Assembly: GCA_045633005.1 (NCBI GenBank)
Contig: JAZQXT010000007.1
Coordinates: 62,001-126,000, forward strand
Length of the DNA: 64,000 nt
Direction: 5' to 3'
Origin: CAG-390 sp045633005
GTDB lineage: Bacteria; Bacillota; Clostridia; Oscillospirales; CAG-272
Shown: positions 54,001 through 61,089 of the stretch, in pieces
Layout of the letters: each line of letters begins with the position of its first letter
Numbering within the stretch: position 1 is the stretch's first letter
The notes under the pieces: generated by a model
The model's input: only the letters and a program-made list of their open reading frames with translations
What the model was told of the DNA's origin: nothing
Database searches by the model: none
Made by a program: the position numbers and the translations under genes

Positions 54001-54710
54001 AGGACGTTATCATCAAGTCCGAGGAAACCGGTGAGACCTCTAAGTATCAGATTCCCTACGGTCGCCGTATAATCGTTGAGAACGGCTCCGTCGTTAAGCG
54101 CGGTGACGCTATCACCGAGGGCTCTAAGGCTCCCGCCGACATTATGGCGTATATGGGCGCTGACGCAGTATACGACTATATCATCAGCGAGATCCAGAAG
54201 GCTTACCGTGCGCAGTCGGTTAACATCAACGACAAGCATATCGAGGTCATCGCCCGTCAGATGACGCGCAAGCGTCGCATCGAGGACAGCGGCGACACCA
54301 ACCTTCTCCTTGGCTCTCTCGTTTCCATCAACGAGTTTGAGGACGAGAACGCTCAGGTCCGCGCAAGGATCGCCGCAGGCGAGGAGGGACTTAAGGAGGC
54401 TGTTGGAATTCCCGTGCTTCTCGGTATATCCAAGGCTGCACTCCAGACCGATTCCTTCCTGTCCGCCGCATCCTTCCAGGAGACCACCAAGGTTCTTACC
54501 GAGGCGGCTATCAAGGGTAAGGTAGACAACCTGCTCGGTCTTAAGGAGAACGTTATTATCGGTAAGCTCATCCCCGCAGGTACGGGTATGGCTTGCTACA
54601 ACACCGTTGACATCGTGGGAACTGCCGCAGAGGAGGCTTCCGACGAGGTCGATGAAGCAGAGCAGGCAGAACTTAGCGCAGATGCCGAGGAGATCGGCGT
54701 AGAGGCGTAA
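51033..54710 (+). CDS. rpoC: RNA polymerase beta' subunit
   Basis: A 1225-residue beta' subunit. N-terminal zinc site (CMCGKYK...CDKCGVEV, with C at about 65-85), catalytic NADFDGDQM with three Asp holding the active-site magnesium, the bridge and trigger-helix region (GARGSITQMRQLAGMRG and TRRLVDVSQDV), and the second zinc group (CDTQTG...CHARHGVCAHCYG). Seventeen bases after rpoB with AAGGAG before the ATG. Length is normal for Firmicutes. Confidence 0.98.
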   Translation: MANNEFASIKIGLASPDKIREWSYGEVTKPETINYRTLKAEVGGLFCERIFGPTKDGACMCGKYKNSHNIREKIICDKCGVEVTTKKVRRERMGHIELATPVSHIWYFKASPSRMALVLDISSKQLEQVLYFAENIVLDPGNTPLERGMVLNEKQYTEYREMYENEFRVGMGAEAIRELLASINVDELAVSLKEELKTTTSQKKARIIKRLEVIESFRRSGNKLEWMVLDVVPVLPPDIRPMVQLDGGRFASSDLNELYRRVISRNNRLKKLIEIHTPEIVIRNEKRMLQEAVDALIDNGRRGKPVTGPSNRALKSLSEMLRGKQGRFRQNLLGKRVDYSGRSVIVVGPSLKIYQCGLPKEMALELFKPFVVKRLVEMGKATNVKEAQKKIDRAQVSNDEVWDALENVIKEHPVLLNRAPTLHRLSIQAFEPVLVEGRAIKLHPLVCTAFNADFDGDQMPVHVPLSAEAQAEARFLMLSANNLLKPADGRAVTVPTQDMILGSYYLSIVRTDEPGCGRIFRDVDEATMAYANGQIGLHAPIAVRMKKDGETRIIGLIRPDMTDDKEQIGRVNTGKDAVTLGRIIFNSNIPQDLGFVDRSRDENKFDLEIASIITKKELGQIINACIARHTSATTAEMLDAIKEMGYKYSTRASFSISVYDMTIPKEKKDLVSEAEAEVVKIGKYYARGLLSEEERYDKVIALWNKTTADVTAALQKGFSTYNPIKIMSDSGARGSITQMRQLAGMRGPMFATNGKTMEIPIKSNFREGMKIFEYFMGARSSRKSLSDTALRTADSGYLTRRLVDVSQDVIVREEKCDTQTGAYVRAITEPGADKPIEPLADRLVGRYTLGDVVDPKTGEVIVPDDTLVDEKMAKKIVAAGVEEVCIRTVIQCHARHGVCAHCYGADLASGKKVNVGEAVGILAAQSIGEPGTQLTMRTFHTGGVAGSDITQGLPRVEELFEARTPKKPAILSAVDGVAHIQPDEANPNIQDVIIKSEETGETSKYQIPYGRRIIVENGSVVKRGDAITEGSKAPADIMAYMGADAVYDYIISEIQKAYRAQSVNINDKHIEVIARQMTRKRRIEDSGDTNLLLGSLVSINEFEDENAQVRARIAAGEEGLKEAVGIPVLLGISKAALQTDSFLSAASFQETTKVLTEAAIKGKVDNLLGLKENVIIGKLIPAGTGMACYNTVDIVGTAAEEASDEVDEAEQAELSADAEEIGVEA

Positions 54711-55013
54711 ATCTGCCAAAAATATAGGGGTGCGCCGCATTTTTACGCGGCGCACCCCGATGCTTCGTAAACGATATGTGCAAAATTGACACAAACGCCA
54801 AAAACGCGAGCGTGATTTTGTGCAAAAAGTAGATTTTTTATCTCGAAGTTTGTGATTATTGACAAATTGACGGGAAAATGATATAATAGTATGAAATTTG
54901 CCGCGAATACGTTGCTCGGGTTCGAGGTAAATAGCCAAAAACAGCATCACGGCGCGCCAAGTGCTGTGTTCTGTATATAAGCAAATACGAAAAGAAGGAG
55001 GATAAGAAGAGGA
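54711..55013 (+). other. rpoC-rpsL intergenic region with GC-rich hairpin
   Basis: 303 bases without a gene. A 12-bp GC-rich perfect stem (54727-54738 with 54747-54758) lies 16 bases after rpoC but has no T tract. Then comes the rpsL promoter (54859-54887) and a leader of about 120 bases with a weak CAGCA/TGCTG hairpin near 54941-54966. Confidence 0.75.
54859..54887 (+). promoter_or_regulatory. Promoter of the str operon
   Basis: TTGACA (54859-54864), 17 bp, TATAAT (54882-54887), both consensus, with TGA before the -10. Confidence 0.93.
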
Positions 55014-55436
55014 ATGCCAACCTTTAACCAGCTTGTCAGACAGGGCCGTAGCGATAAGGTTTACAAGTCGAAGTCTCCCGTACTTCAGAAGGGCTTTAAC
55101 ACCATCAGCAACGTAGCCACCGATCTGCCTTCACCCCAGAAGCGCGGCGTTTGCACCAAGGTAACTACTACCAGCCCTAAGAAGCCTAACTCTGCACTTC
55201 GTAAGATCGCAAGAGTTCGTCTTACCAACGGTCTTGAGGCAACGACCTACATTCCCGGTGAGGGACACAATTTGCAGGAACACTCCGTAGTTCTCATCAG
55301 AGGCGGAAGAGTGCGCGATCTGCCTGGTGTACGTTACCACATCATCCGTGGTACGCTTGACGCTCAGGGAGTTGCAGCCCGCAAGCAAGCCCGTTCCAAG
55401 TATGGAACAAAAGTTCCGAAGGCTTCTAAGAAGTAA
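55014..55436 (+). CDS. rpsL: 30S ribosomal protein S12
   Basis: A 140-residue S12, part of the decoding centre. PTFNQLVRQGR start, TTSPKKPNSALRKIARVRLTNG (with the Lys that determines streptomycin response; K is present, so the sensitive form) and RGGRVRDLPGVRYHIIRG are the conserved loops. Length is a little above Bacillus (138). GGAGGA before the ATG. First gene of rpsL-rpsG-fusA-tuf. Confidence 0.98.
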   Translation: MPTFNQLVRQGRSDKVYKSKSPVLQKGFNTISNVATDLPSPQKRGVCTKVTTTSPKKPNSALRKIARVRLTNGLEATTYIPGEGHNLQEHSVVLIRGGRVRDLPGVRYHIIRGTLDAQGVAARKQARSKYGTKVPKASKK

Positions 55437-55583
55437 TTTCGGAAAAAGGTATGCAGCATGTTTTTAGCTTGTCACGGATTTCCGTTTTGTTTATATACAG
55501 GGGAAAACGCGGCTCGCGCCAACAGGAGATATGCTTTTGAGTACCTATGATTTCATTCAAAATTAATGAAGGAGGGAAGTACA

Positions 55584-56054
55584 GTGCCGAGAAGAGGTCG
55601 TATATCCAAGAGAGATGTTCTGCCGGATCCGCTTTACAAGTCTAAGCTTGTTACCAAGCTTATCAACAACGTAATGCTTGACGGCAAGAAGGGAGTCGCC
55701 CAGAAGATCGTTTACGACGCATTTGCAAGCGTTGAGGCGAAGACTGGTAAGAATGGACTCGAAGCTTTTGTTGAAGCTCTTGAAAACGTAATGCCCGTAC
55801 TTGAGGTTAAGGCTCGCCGTGTAGGTGGATCTACCTATCAGGTACCGCTGGAGGTAAGAGCAGAAAGACGTCAGACTCTGGGTCTTCGCTGGGTGGTAAT
55901 GTTTGCCAGAAAGCGCGGCGAGCGTACCATGGCAGATCGTCTTGCAGCCGAGATAATCGATGCAACGAACAATGCCGGTGGAGCGTTCAAGAAGAAAGAA
56001 GAGACTCACCGTATGGCAGAGGCAAACAAGGCGTTTGCACATTACAGATATTAA
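55584..56054 (+). CDS. rpsG: 30S ribosomal protein S7
   Basis: A 156-residue S7 that nucleates the 30S head. PRRGRISKRDVLPDPLYKSKLVTKLINNVMLDGKK, and TYQVPLEVRAERRQTLGLRW are the family blocks. The start is GTG at 55584, set by AAGGAGG (55569-55575), giving the usual VPRRG start; the ATG at 55566 lies before that site. The 147-base gap after rpsL is long for this operon and holds a short reading frame of 11 codons (from ATG 55531) with a poorly spaced ribosome site, and no terminator. Confidence 0.98.
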   Translation: MPRRGRISKRDVLPDPLYKSKLVTKLINNVMLDGKKGVAQKIVYDAFASVEAKTGKNGLEAFVEALENVMPVLEVKARRVGGSTYQVPLEVRAERRQTLGLRWVVMFARKRGERTMADRLAAEIIDATNNAGGAFKKKEETHRMAEANKAFAHYRY

Positions 56055-56113
56055 TTTGCTAATAGCAAATATATCTTTTTTAAGTAGAAAAAAGTTAAGG
56101 AGACCTGAAGTTT

Positions 56114-58198
56114 ATGCCAAGAGAATATTCGCTTGAGTGTACTCGAAATATCGGTATCATGGCTCACATCGATGCCGGAAAGACCACCACCAGCGAAAGA
56201 ATTTTGTTCTATACAGGTGTCAACCACAAGCTTGGTGAGACACACGATGGCGATGCTACGATGGACTGGATGGAGCAGGAGAAGGAGAGGGGAATAACCA
56301 TCACCTCCGCCGCTACCACTTGCCATTGGAGAGGCAATCGCATAAACATCATTGATACCCCCGGTCACGTTGACTTCACCGTGGAGGTAGAGCGTTCGCT
56401 CAGAGTTCTTGACGGTGCAGTTGCGGTATTTTGCGCAAAGGGCGGCGTTGAGCCCCAGTCTGAAACCGTTTGGAGACAGGCTACCAAGTACAGCGTGCCT
56501 CGTCTTGCCTATGTCAATAAGATGGATATAACCGGCGCAGATTTCTACCGTGTTGTAGATATGATGAAGGAGCGCTTGGGCGCAAATGCGGTTCCGATCC
56601 AGCTTCCTATTGGCAAAGAGGACGGTTTCCGTGGTATCATTGACCTTATGAACATGGAGGCTACCGTTTACTACAACGATAACGGTACCGATATGAGAAT
56701 TGAGCCTATCCCCGAGGATATGCTCGACGAGGCTAAGCTCTACCGTGAAGCTATGGTAGAGGCAGCCGCAGAGGTAGACGACGTCCTTATGGACAAGTAC
56801 CTCGAGGGTGAGGAGATCACTAACGATGAATTGAGAGTAGCTATGCGTAAGGCAACTATCCAGAACCACATGGTTCCCGTAGTTTGCGGAACGTCCTTCA
56901 AGAACAAGGGCGTACAGAAGCTGCTTGATGCTATCGTTGATTACCTGCCTTCCCCCGTTGATGTTCCTAGCATCACGGGTATTGACCCCGACACAGGCGA
57001 CGAGGACAGCCGTCCTTCCAGCGACGAAGCTCCGTTTGCAGCTCTTGCATTCAAGATCGCAACCGACCCCTTCGTTGGAAAGCTCTGCTTCTTCCGCGTA
57101 TATTCGGGATCTATCCATGCAGGCGATACCGTTTGGAACGCCAGCAAGGGTAAAAAGGAAAGAATGGGAAGAATCGTTCAGATGCACGCAAACTCCCGTA
57201 AGGATATCGACGTCGTTTACGCGGGCGATATCGCAGCGGTCGTTTCCGTAAAGAACACCGGTACCGGTGACTCTCTCTGCGACGAGAAGAACCCCATCAT
57301 TCTTGAATCTATGGAATTCCCCGAGCCCGTTATCAGAGTTGCTATCGAGCCCAAGACCCGTGCGGGACTTGAGAAGATGGGCGTTGCTCTGTCCAAGCTG
57401 GCTGAGGAGGATCCTACCTTCCGTACCTACACCGACGACGATACGGGTCAGACCATTATCGCAGGTATGGGTGAGCTTCACCTTGAGATCATCGTTGACA
57501 GACTTCTGCGCGAGTTCAAGGTAGAGGCTAACATCGGTGCACCTCAGGTTGCTTACAAGGAGACTATCCGTCAGAGAGTTGAGCACGAGTGCAAGTACAA
57601 GAAGCAGTCCGGTGGTTCCGGTCAGTACGCTCACGTTAAGATCATACTTGAGCCTAACGAGTCCGGCGCGGGCTACGAATTTGTAAACTCCGTTACCGGT
57701 GGCGCAATTCCCAAGGAATTCATCGAGCCTGTAAATCAGGGCATCCAGAGCGCAATGCAGTGCGGTGTTCTTGCAGGCTACAACGTAGTTGACGTAAAGG
57801 CAACCCTTTACGATGGCTCTTATCACGAGGTCGACTCCTCTGAAATGGCGTTCAAGATCGCCGGTTCTATGGCGTTCAAGGAGGCTATGAGAAAGGCAGA
57901 GCCCGTACTCACCGAGCCTATCATGAAGGTTACCACCATTACGCCCAACGATTACCTCGGAGACGTTATTGGTGACTTTAACTCTCGCCGCGGCGCAATT
58001 CAGTCGATGACCGACGACGGCAAGGGTACTACCGAGATCATCGCAGACGTTCCGCTGTCCGAAATGTTCGGATACGCAACCGACCTGCGTTCCAAGTCTC
58101 AGGGACGTGCGCTCTATTCTATGGAGCCGCACAACTTTGCTCAGGTTCCCAAGAGCATTCAGGAGGGCATCGTTACCTCCCGTTCAAAGGCAAACTAA
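56114..58198 (+). CDS. fusA: Elongation factor G
   Basis: A 694-residue translocation GTPase. G1 AHIDAGKTT near 18-25, G3 DTPGHVDF, G4 NKMD, and domain IV-V motifs (GGSGQYAHVKI, SRRGAIQSM, LRSKSQGRALYSME). Switch region ERGITITSAATT is intact. AAGGAGA precedes the ATG. Standard member of the str operon; fusidic acid contact residues were not examined one by one. Confidence 0.98.
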   Translation: MPREYSLECTRNIGIMAHIDAGKTTTSERILFYTGVNHKLGETHDGDATMDWMEQEKERGITITSAATTCHWRGNRINIIDTPGHVDFTVEVERSLRVLDGAVAVFCAKGGVEPQSETVWRQATKYSVPRLAYVNKMDITGADFYRVVDMMKERLGANAVPIQLPIGKEDGFRGIIDLMNMEATVYYNDNGTDMRIEPIPEDMLDEAKLYREAMVEAAAEVDDVLMDKYLEGEEITNDELRVAMRKATIQNHMVPVVCGTSFKNKGVQKLLDAIVDYLPSPVDVPSITGIDPDTGDEDSRPSSDEAPFAALAFKIATDPFVGKLCFFRVYSGSIHAGDTVWNASKGKKERMGRIVQMHANSRKDIDVVYAGDIAAVVSVKNTGTGDSLCDEKNPIILESMEFPEPVIRVAIEPKTRAGLEKMGVALSKLAEEDPTFRTYTDDDTGQTIIAGMGELHLEIIVDRLLREFKVEANIGAPQVAYKETIRQRVEHECKYKKQSGGSGQYAHVKIILEPNESGAGYEFVNSVTGGAIPKEFIEPVNQGIQSAMQCGVLAGYNVVDVKATLYDGSYHEVDSSEMAFKIAGSMAFKEAMRKAEPVLTEPIMKVTTITPNDYLGDVIGDFNSRRGAIQSMTDDGKGTTEIIADVPLSEMFGYATDLRSKSQGRALYSMEPHNFAQVPKSIQEGIVTSRSKAN

Positions 58199-58251
58199 TC
58201 GTTTGTTAAATTAAAAATTAAAAAATAAAACTTATATGGAGGAAATTCCAA

Positions 58252-59457
58252 ATGGCAAAGGCTACGTTTGAACGCACCAAACCCCACGTAAACATTGGTA
58301 CCATCGGTCACGTTGACCATGGTAAGACCACTCTTACTGCAGCTATCACCAAGTATCTCTCCCTTACCGCAGGTAGTGTTGAGTTCATGGCATACGACCA
58401 GATCGACAACGCTCCCGAGGAGAGAGCAAGAGGTATCACAATCAACACCCGTCACGTTGAGTACGAGACTGAGAACCGTCACTACGCTCACGTTGACTGC
58501 CCCGGCCACGCCGACTACGTTAAGAACATGATCACCGGTGCTGCACAGATGGATGGCGCTATCCTCGTTGTTGCAGGTACCGACGGTCCTCTCCAGCAGA
58601 CCCGCGAGCACGTTCTGCTCGCTCGTCAGGTTGGCGTTCCCGCAATCTGCGTATTTATGAACAAGACCGACCTCGTTGATGATGATGAGCTTCTCGACCT
58701 CGTTGAGATGGAAGTTCGTGATCTTCTTTCCGAGTATGACTTCCCCGGCGACGATATTCCGATCGTTCGCGGTTCTGCTCGTGAGGCTCTTACCTCTGAA
58801 AACACCGATCCCAACGCTCCCGAGTACGCTCCCATCAAGGAGCTCATGGCTCAGGTTGACAGCTATATTCCTACCCCTGAGCGTAAGGCAGACCTTGACT
58901 TCCTTATGCCCGTCGAGGACGTATTCTCCATCTCCGGCCGTGGTACCGTTGCTACCGGTCGTGTAGAGCGTGGTACCGTTAAGGTTGGCGACACCGTTGA
59001 GATCGTTGGTCTCAGCGATGAGAACCGCAACTGCGTTGTTACCGGTGTTGAGATGTTCCACAAGCTCCTTCCTCAGGCAGAGGCCGGCGATAACATCGGT
59101 TGCCTCCTCCGTGGCGTAGCTAAGGACGAGATCGAGCGCGGACAGGTTCTCTGCAAGCCCGGCTCTGTAAAGCCCCACACCAAGTTCTCCGGTCAGGTTT
59201 ACGTTCTTACCGAGAAGGAAGGCGGCCGTAAGAAGCCCTTCGTAACCGGTTACAGACCTCAGTTCTACTTCAGAACCACCGACGTTACCGGTAGCATCGA
59301 GCTTCCCGCTGACGTTGAGATGTGCCGTCCCGGCGATAACGTAACCTTCAACGTTGAGCTCATCACCCCCATCGCTTGCGAGAAGGGTCTCCGTTTTGCT
59401 ATCCGTGAGGGTGGTAGAACCGTTGGTTCGGGCGTTGTTTCCGAGATCGTTGAGTAA
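58252..59457 (+). CDS. tuf: Elongation factor Tu
   Basis: A 401-residue GTPase that delivers aminoacyl-tRNA. GHVDHGKTTL, DCPGHADYVKNMITGAAQMDGAILVV, NKTD, and the domain 2-3 blocks (GRGTVATGRVERG, TKFSGQVYVLTEKEGGRKKPF) are present. GTPase switch I has RARGITINTRHVEYET. The Thr phosphorylated by Doc in other bacteria (GGRKKPF... TGYRPQF region in domain 3 lies near) is in the same type of surface. Ends in a UUCG terminator. Fifty-three bases after fusA. Confidence 0.98.
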   Translation: MAKATFERTKPHVNIGTIGHVDHGKTTLTAAITKYLSLTAGSVEFMAYDQIDNAPEERARGITINTRHVEYETENRHYAHVDCPGHADYVKNMITGAAQMDGAILVVAGTDGPLQQTREHVLLARQVGVPAICVFMNKTDLVDDDELLDLVEMEVRDLLSEYDFPGDDIPIVRGSAREALTSENTDPNAPEYAPIKELMAQVDSYIPTPERKADLDFLMPVEDVFSISGRGTVATGRVERGTVKVGDTVEIVGLSDENRNCVVTGVEMFHKLLPQAEAGDNIGCLLRGVAKDEIERGQVLCKPGSVKPHTKFSGQVYVLTEKEGGRKKPFVTGYRPQFYFRTTDVTGSIELPADVEMCRPGDNVTFNVELITPIACEKGLRFAIREGGRTVGSGVVSEIVE

Positions 59458-59479
59458 TTTATATTACTTTTAACACTAT

Positions 59480-59512
59480 AAATCGGACGCGCTTCGGCGC
59501 GTCCGATTTTAC
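59480..59512 (+). terminator. tuf terminator
   Basis: A 13-bp stem (59480-59492 with 59497-59509) closed by C(UUCG)G, ending in TTTT. Ten bases later the FMN riboswitch begins. Confidence 0.9.
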
Positions 59513-59519
59513 ATTTAAT

Positions 59520-59665
59520 ATCTTTGGGGATCGGTGAAATTCCGTACCGGCGGTGTTGCTAAAATGCTGAGTCCGCGAGCTGATAAGGTCAGCCGAGCAG
59601 GTGAGAATCCTGCACCGACCGTAAAAAACGGCATATCTTGCTATAAAGTCGGGATGGGAGAAGAT
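59520..59665 (+). promoter_or_regulatory. FMN riboswitch (RFN element)
   Basis: The RFN aptamer: ATCTTTGGGGATCGGTGAAA at the 5' end, CCGTACCGGCGGT, GAGTCCGCGAGC, GATAAGGTCAGCCGAGCAGG, GAATCCTGCACCGACCGT, and AAAGTCGGGATGGGAGAAGAT at the 3' end. P1 pairs ATCTT (59520-59524) with AAGAT (59661-59665). It binds FMN and turns off ribU when flavin is plentiful. Confidence 0.97.
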
Positions 59666-59688
59666 GTTTCTCCCCCGTAGAAATGGGG
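59656..59688 (+). promoter_or_regulatory. Translational expression platform of the FMN riboswitch
   Basis: Two exclusive hairpins can form: GGGAGAA (59656-59662) with TTCTCCC (59668-59674), and CCCCC (59672-59676) with the ribosome site GGGG (59685-59688). The first uses bases of P1, so FMN binding would free CCCCC to hide the ribosome site of ribU. Structural inference. Confidence 0.75.
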
Positions 59689-59694
59689 AAAATT

Positions 59695-60381
59695 ATGACT
59701 AAAAATAACAGAAATCATCTGCGGCTTCTTGCCGCGCTCGCGCTTTTTTGCGCTTTGGCTTACGCCGTCACCTTGATCTTTCATATCAAGGTATCGTTTT
59801 TGACCTTTGATGCCAAGGATGCCGTTGTTTGTATAGCGGCGATGATATTTGGCGTTCTGCCGTCCACGGTGATCGCGCTTGTGGTCTCCACTATCGAGGC
59901 TATCTCGATAAGCGATACTGCCTTTTGGGGATGGCTTATGAATTTTATCTCCACGGCGGTCTTTGCCGCGGTGGCTGGTATCGTTTACCGCCGAGTCAGA
60001 AAAATGTGGGGAGCGATCCTCGGACTCGGACTTGCGGTGGTGATCTTTACGGGAGTTATGATGGCGATGAATCTCATCATAACGCCTATTTATATGAAAA
60101 CTTCGGTCGAGGTGGTCAAGGGGCTTATCCCTACGCTGCTTTTGCCCTTTAATCTTATAAAAGCGCTACTTAACGCGGCGCTCGTGCTGGCTTTTTATAA
60201 GCCCATCGTTACCGCGTTGCGCAAGGCGAGGGTGCTTCCCGCTCGCGAGCTTGCCGTGGATACGGCGGGATACCGCATGAACGCCAAGAGCGTTGCGGTG
60301 CTGTGCGTTGCCGCCGCCGTTGCGGTAGGTTGCGTGCTTGCGATGGTGTACCTTATGAACGGTAGCTTTAGTTTTATTTAA
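59695..60381 (+). CDS. ribU: Riboflavin ECF transporter substrate-binding subunit RibU
   Basis: A 228-residue membrane protein with about five or six spans. The RibU order of blocks is present: LAALALFCALAYAVTLIF, SFLTFDAKDAVVCIAAMIFGVLPS (substrate-facing loop with Asp), ISDTAFWGWLMNFIST, MAMNLIITPIYM and LIPTLLLPFNLIKALLNA. It binds riboflavin and works with a shared EcfAA'T energiser not in the window. ATG at 59695 has GGGG at 59685-59688 upstream; the ATG at 59683 would lie in that site. Preceded by the FMN riboswitch, which confirms the vitamin. Confidence 0.95.
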   Translation: MTKNNRNHLRLLAALALFCALAYAVTLIFHIKVSFLTFDAKDAVVCIAAMIFGVLPSTVIALVVSTIEAISISDTAFWGWLMNFISTAVFAAVAGIVYRRVRKMWGAILGLGLAVVIFTGVMMAMNLIITPIYMKTSVEVVKGLIPTLLLPFNLIKALLNAALVLAFYKPIVTALRKARVLPARELAVDTAGYRMNAKSVAVLCVAAAVAVGCVLAMVYLMNGSFSFI

Positions 60382-60394
60382 TTCGGAGCTTGAA

Positions 60395-60898
60395 ATGGTT
60401 GAAGCAATAAAAACGTTTTTTCTTGAAACCGTGGGCGAGGAGCTTTGCGTGCTTTTCTGCTCAATGATACCGATAATAGAGCTTCGCGGTGCGATACCGC
60501 TCGGAGCGGGACTTGGACTTCCGTGGTGGCAGAGCTTTGGACTCGCCGTCATCGGAAATATGATACCCGTGCCGTTCATTCTCCTCTTCATCCGCAAGAT
60601 ACTTGATTGGATGGCGGGGTGCAAGATATCCCTTTTCAACAAGGTGGCAAATTGGCTCTATCGCAAGGCGGAGAAAAATAGAGAAAAGATAGAAAAATAC
60701 GCCTTTTGGGGAATTTGCTTTTTCGTTGCGATCCCCCTGCCCGTAACGGGGGCGTGGACGGGCTCGCTCGTTTGCGCGACCATCAGGCAAAGGTTCTGGC
60801 ACGCGATGCTTTCTGCCTTCCTCGGCGTGCTTATTGCCGCAACGATAATGACTCTTGCTTCGTACGGAGTCGTCGCGGCGTTCAGTATTTTCGCGTAA
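60395..60898 (+). CDS. COG2426 small multidrug export-type membrane protein
   Basis: A 167-residue membrane protein with about four spans. MIPIIELRGAIPLGAGLG is the family hallmark, followed by IGNMIPVPFILLFI, a basic loop (RKAEKNREKIEKYAFWGICFFVAIPLPVTGAWTGSL) and a C-terminal span. The family is named 'putative small multi-drug export' but has no proven transport role, and is distantly like DedA. It lies 13 bases after ribU with GGAG before the ATG, so it is under the same FMN switch, which may hint at a flavin-linked role. Confidence 0.9.
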   Translation: MVEAIKTFFLETVGEELCVLFCSMIPIIELRGAIPLGAGLGLPWWQSFGLAVIGNMIPVPFILLFIRKILDWMAGCKISLFNKVANWLYRKAEKNREKIEKYAFWGICFFVAIPLPVTGAWTGSLVCATIRQRFWHAMLSAFLGVLIAATIMTLASYGVVAAFSIFA

Positions 60899-60902
60899 GG
60901 TG

Positions 60903-60931
60903 TTGACAAATGCCGAAATATGTGTTATCAT
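60903..60931 (+). promoter_or_regulatory. metK promoter
   Basis: TTGACA (60903-60908), 17 bp, TATCAT (60926-60931) with TGT before the -10. Predicted start is near 60938, about 18 bases before the SAM aptamer. Confidence 0.85.
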
Positions 60932-60955
60932 ATCCTCGGTAAAACGAATATAATA

Positions 60956-61038
60956 TCTTATCAAGAGCAACGGAGGGACAGGCCCTGTGATGTTGCAGCA
61001 ACCTGCCGCGGCAAGGTGCTAAATCCCGACAGATGAGA
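60956..61038 (+). promoter_or_regulatory. SAM-I (S-box) riboswitch
   Basis: P1 TCTTATC (60956-60962) with GATGAGA (61032-61038). Core blocks: CAAGAGCAACGGAGGGA, AGGCCCTGTGATGTTGCAGC, AACCTGCC...GGCAAGGTGCTAA and ATCCCGACAG. SAM binding lets the terminator form and stops metK transcription. Confidence 0.96.
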
Positions 61039-61043
61039 GAAAA

Positions 61044-61070
61044 GAGCCTCGTCGGGAAGACGAGGCTTTT
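61044..61070 (+). terminator. S-box-controlled attenuator of metK
   Basis: AGCCTCGTC (61045-61053) with GACGAGGCT (61059-61067), loop GGGAA, then TTTT. The alternative is CCCGAC (61025-61030) with GTCGGG (61051-61056) plus GATGAG with CTC, which would break this stem when SAM is low. Confidence 0.9.
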
Positions 61071-61089
61071 GCTTTGAAAGGAAAGAAAA

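Noticed and set aside
47137..54950. Very long minus-strand reading frames opposite rpoB and rpoC (over 700 and 1100 codons)
   Set aside because: They mirror conserved essential genes on the plus strand, have no ribosome sites or recognisable domains, and result from codon bias in the sense gene.
56051..59178. Long minus-strand reading frames opposite fusA and tuf
   Set aside because: The sense strand encodes clear EF-G and EF-Tu; the antisense products have no family pattern.
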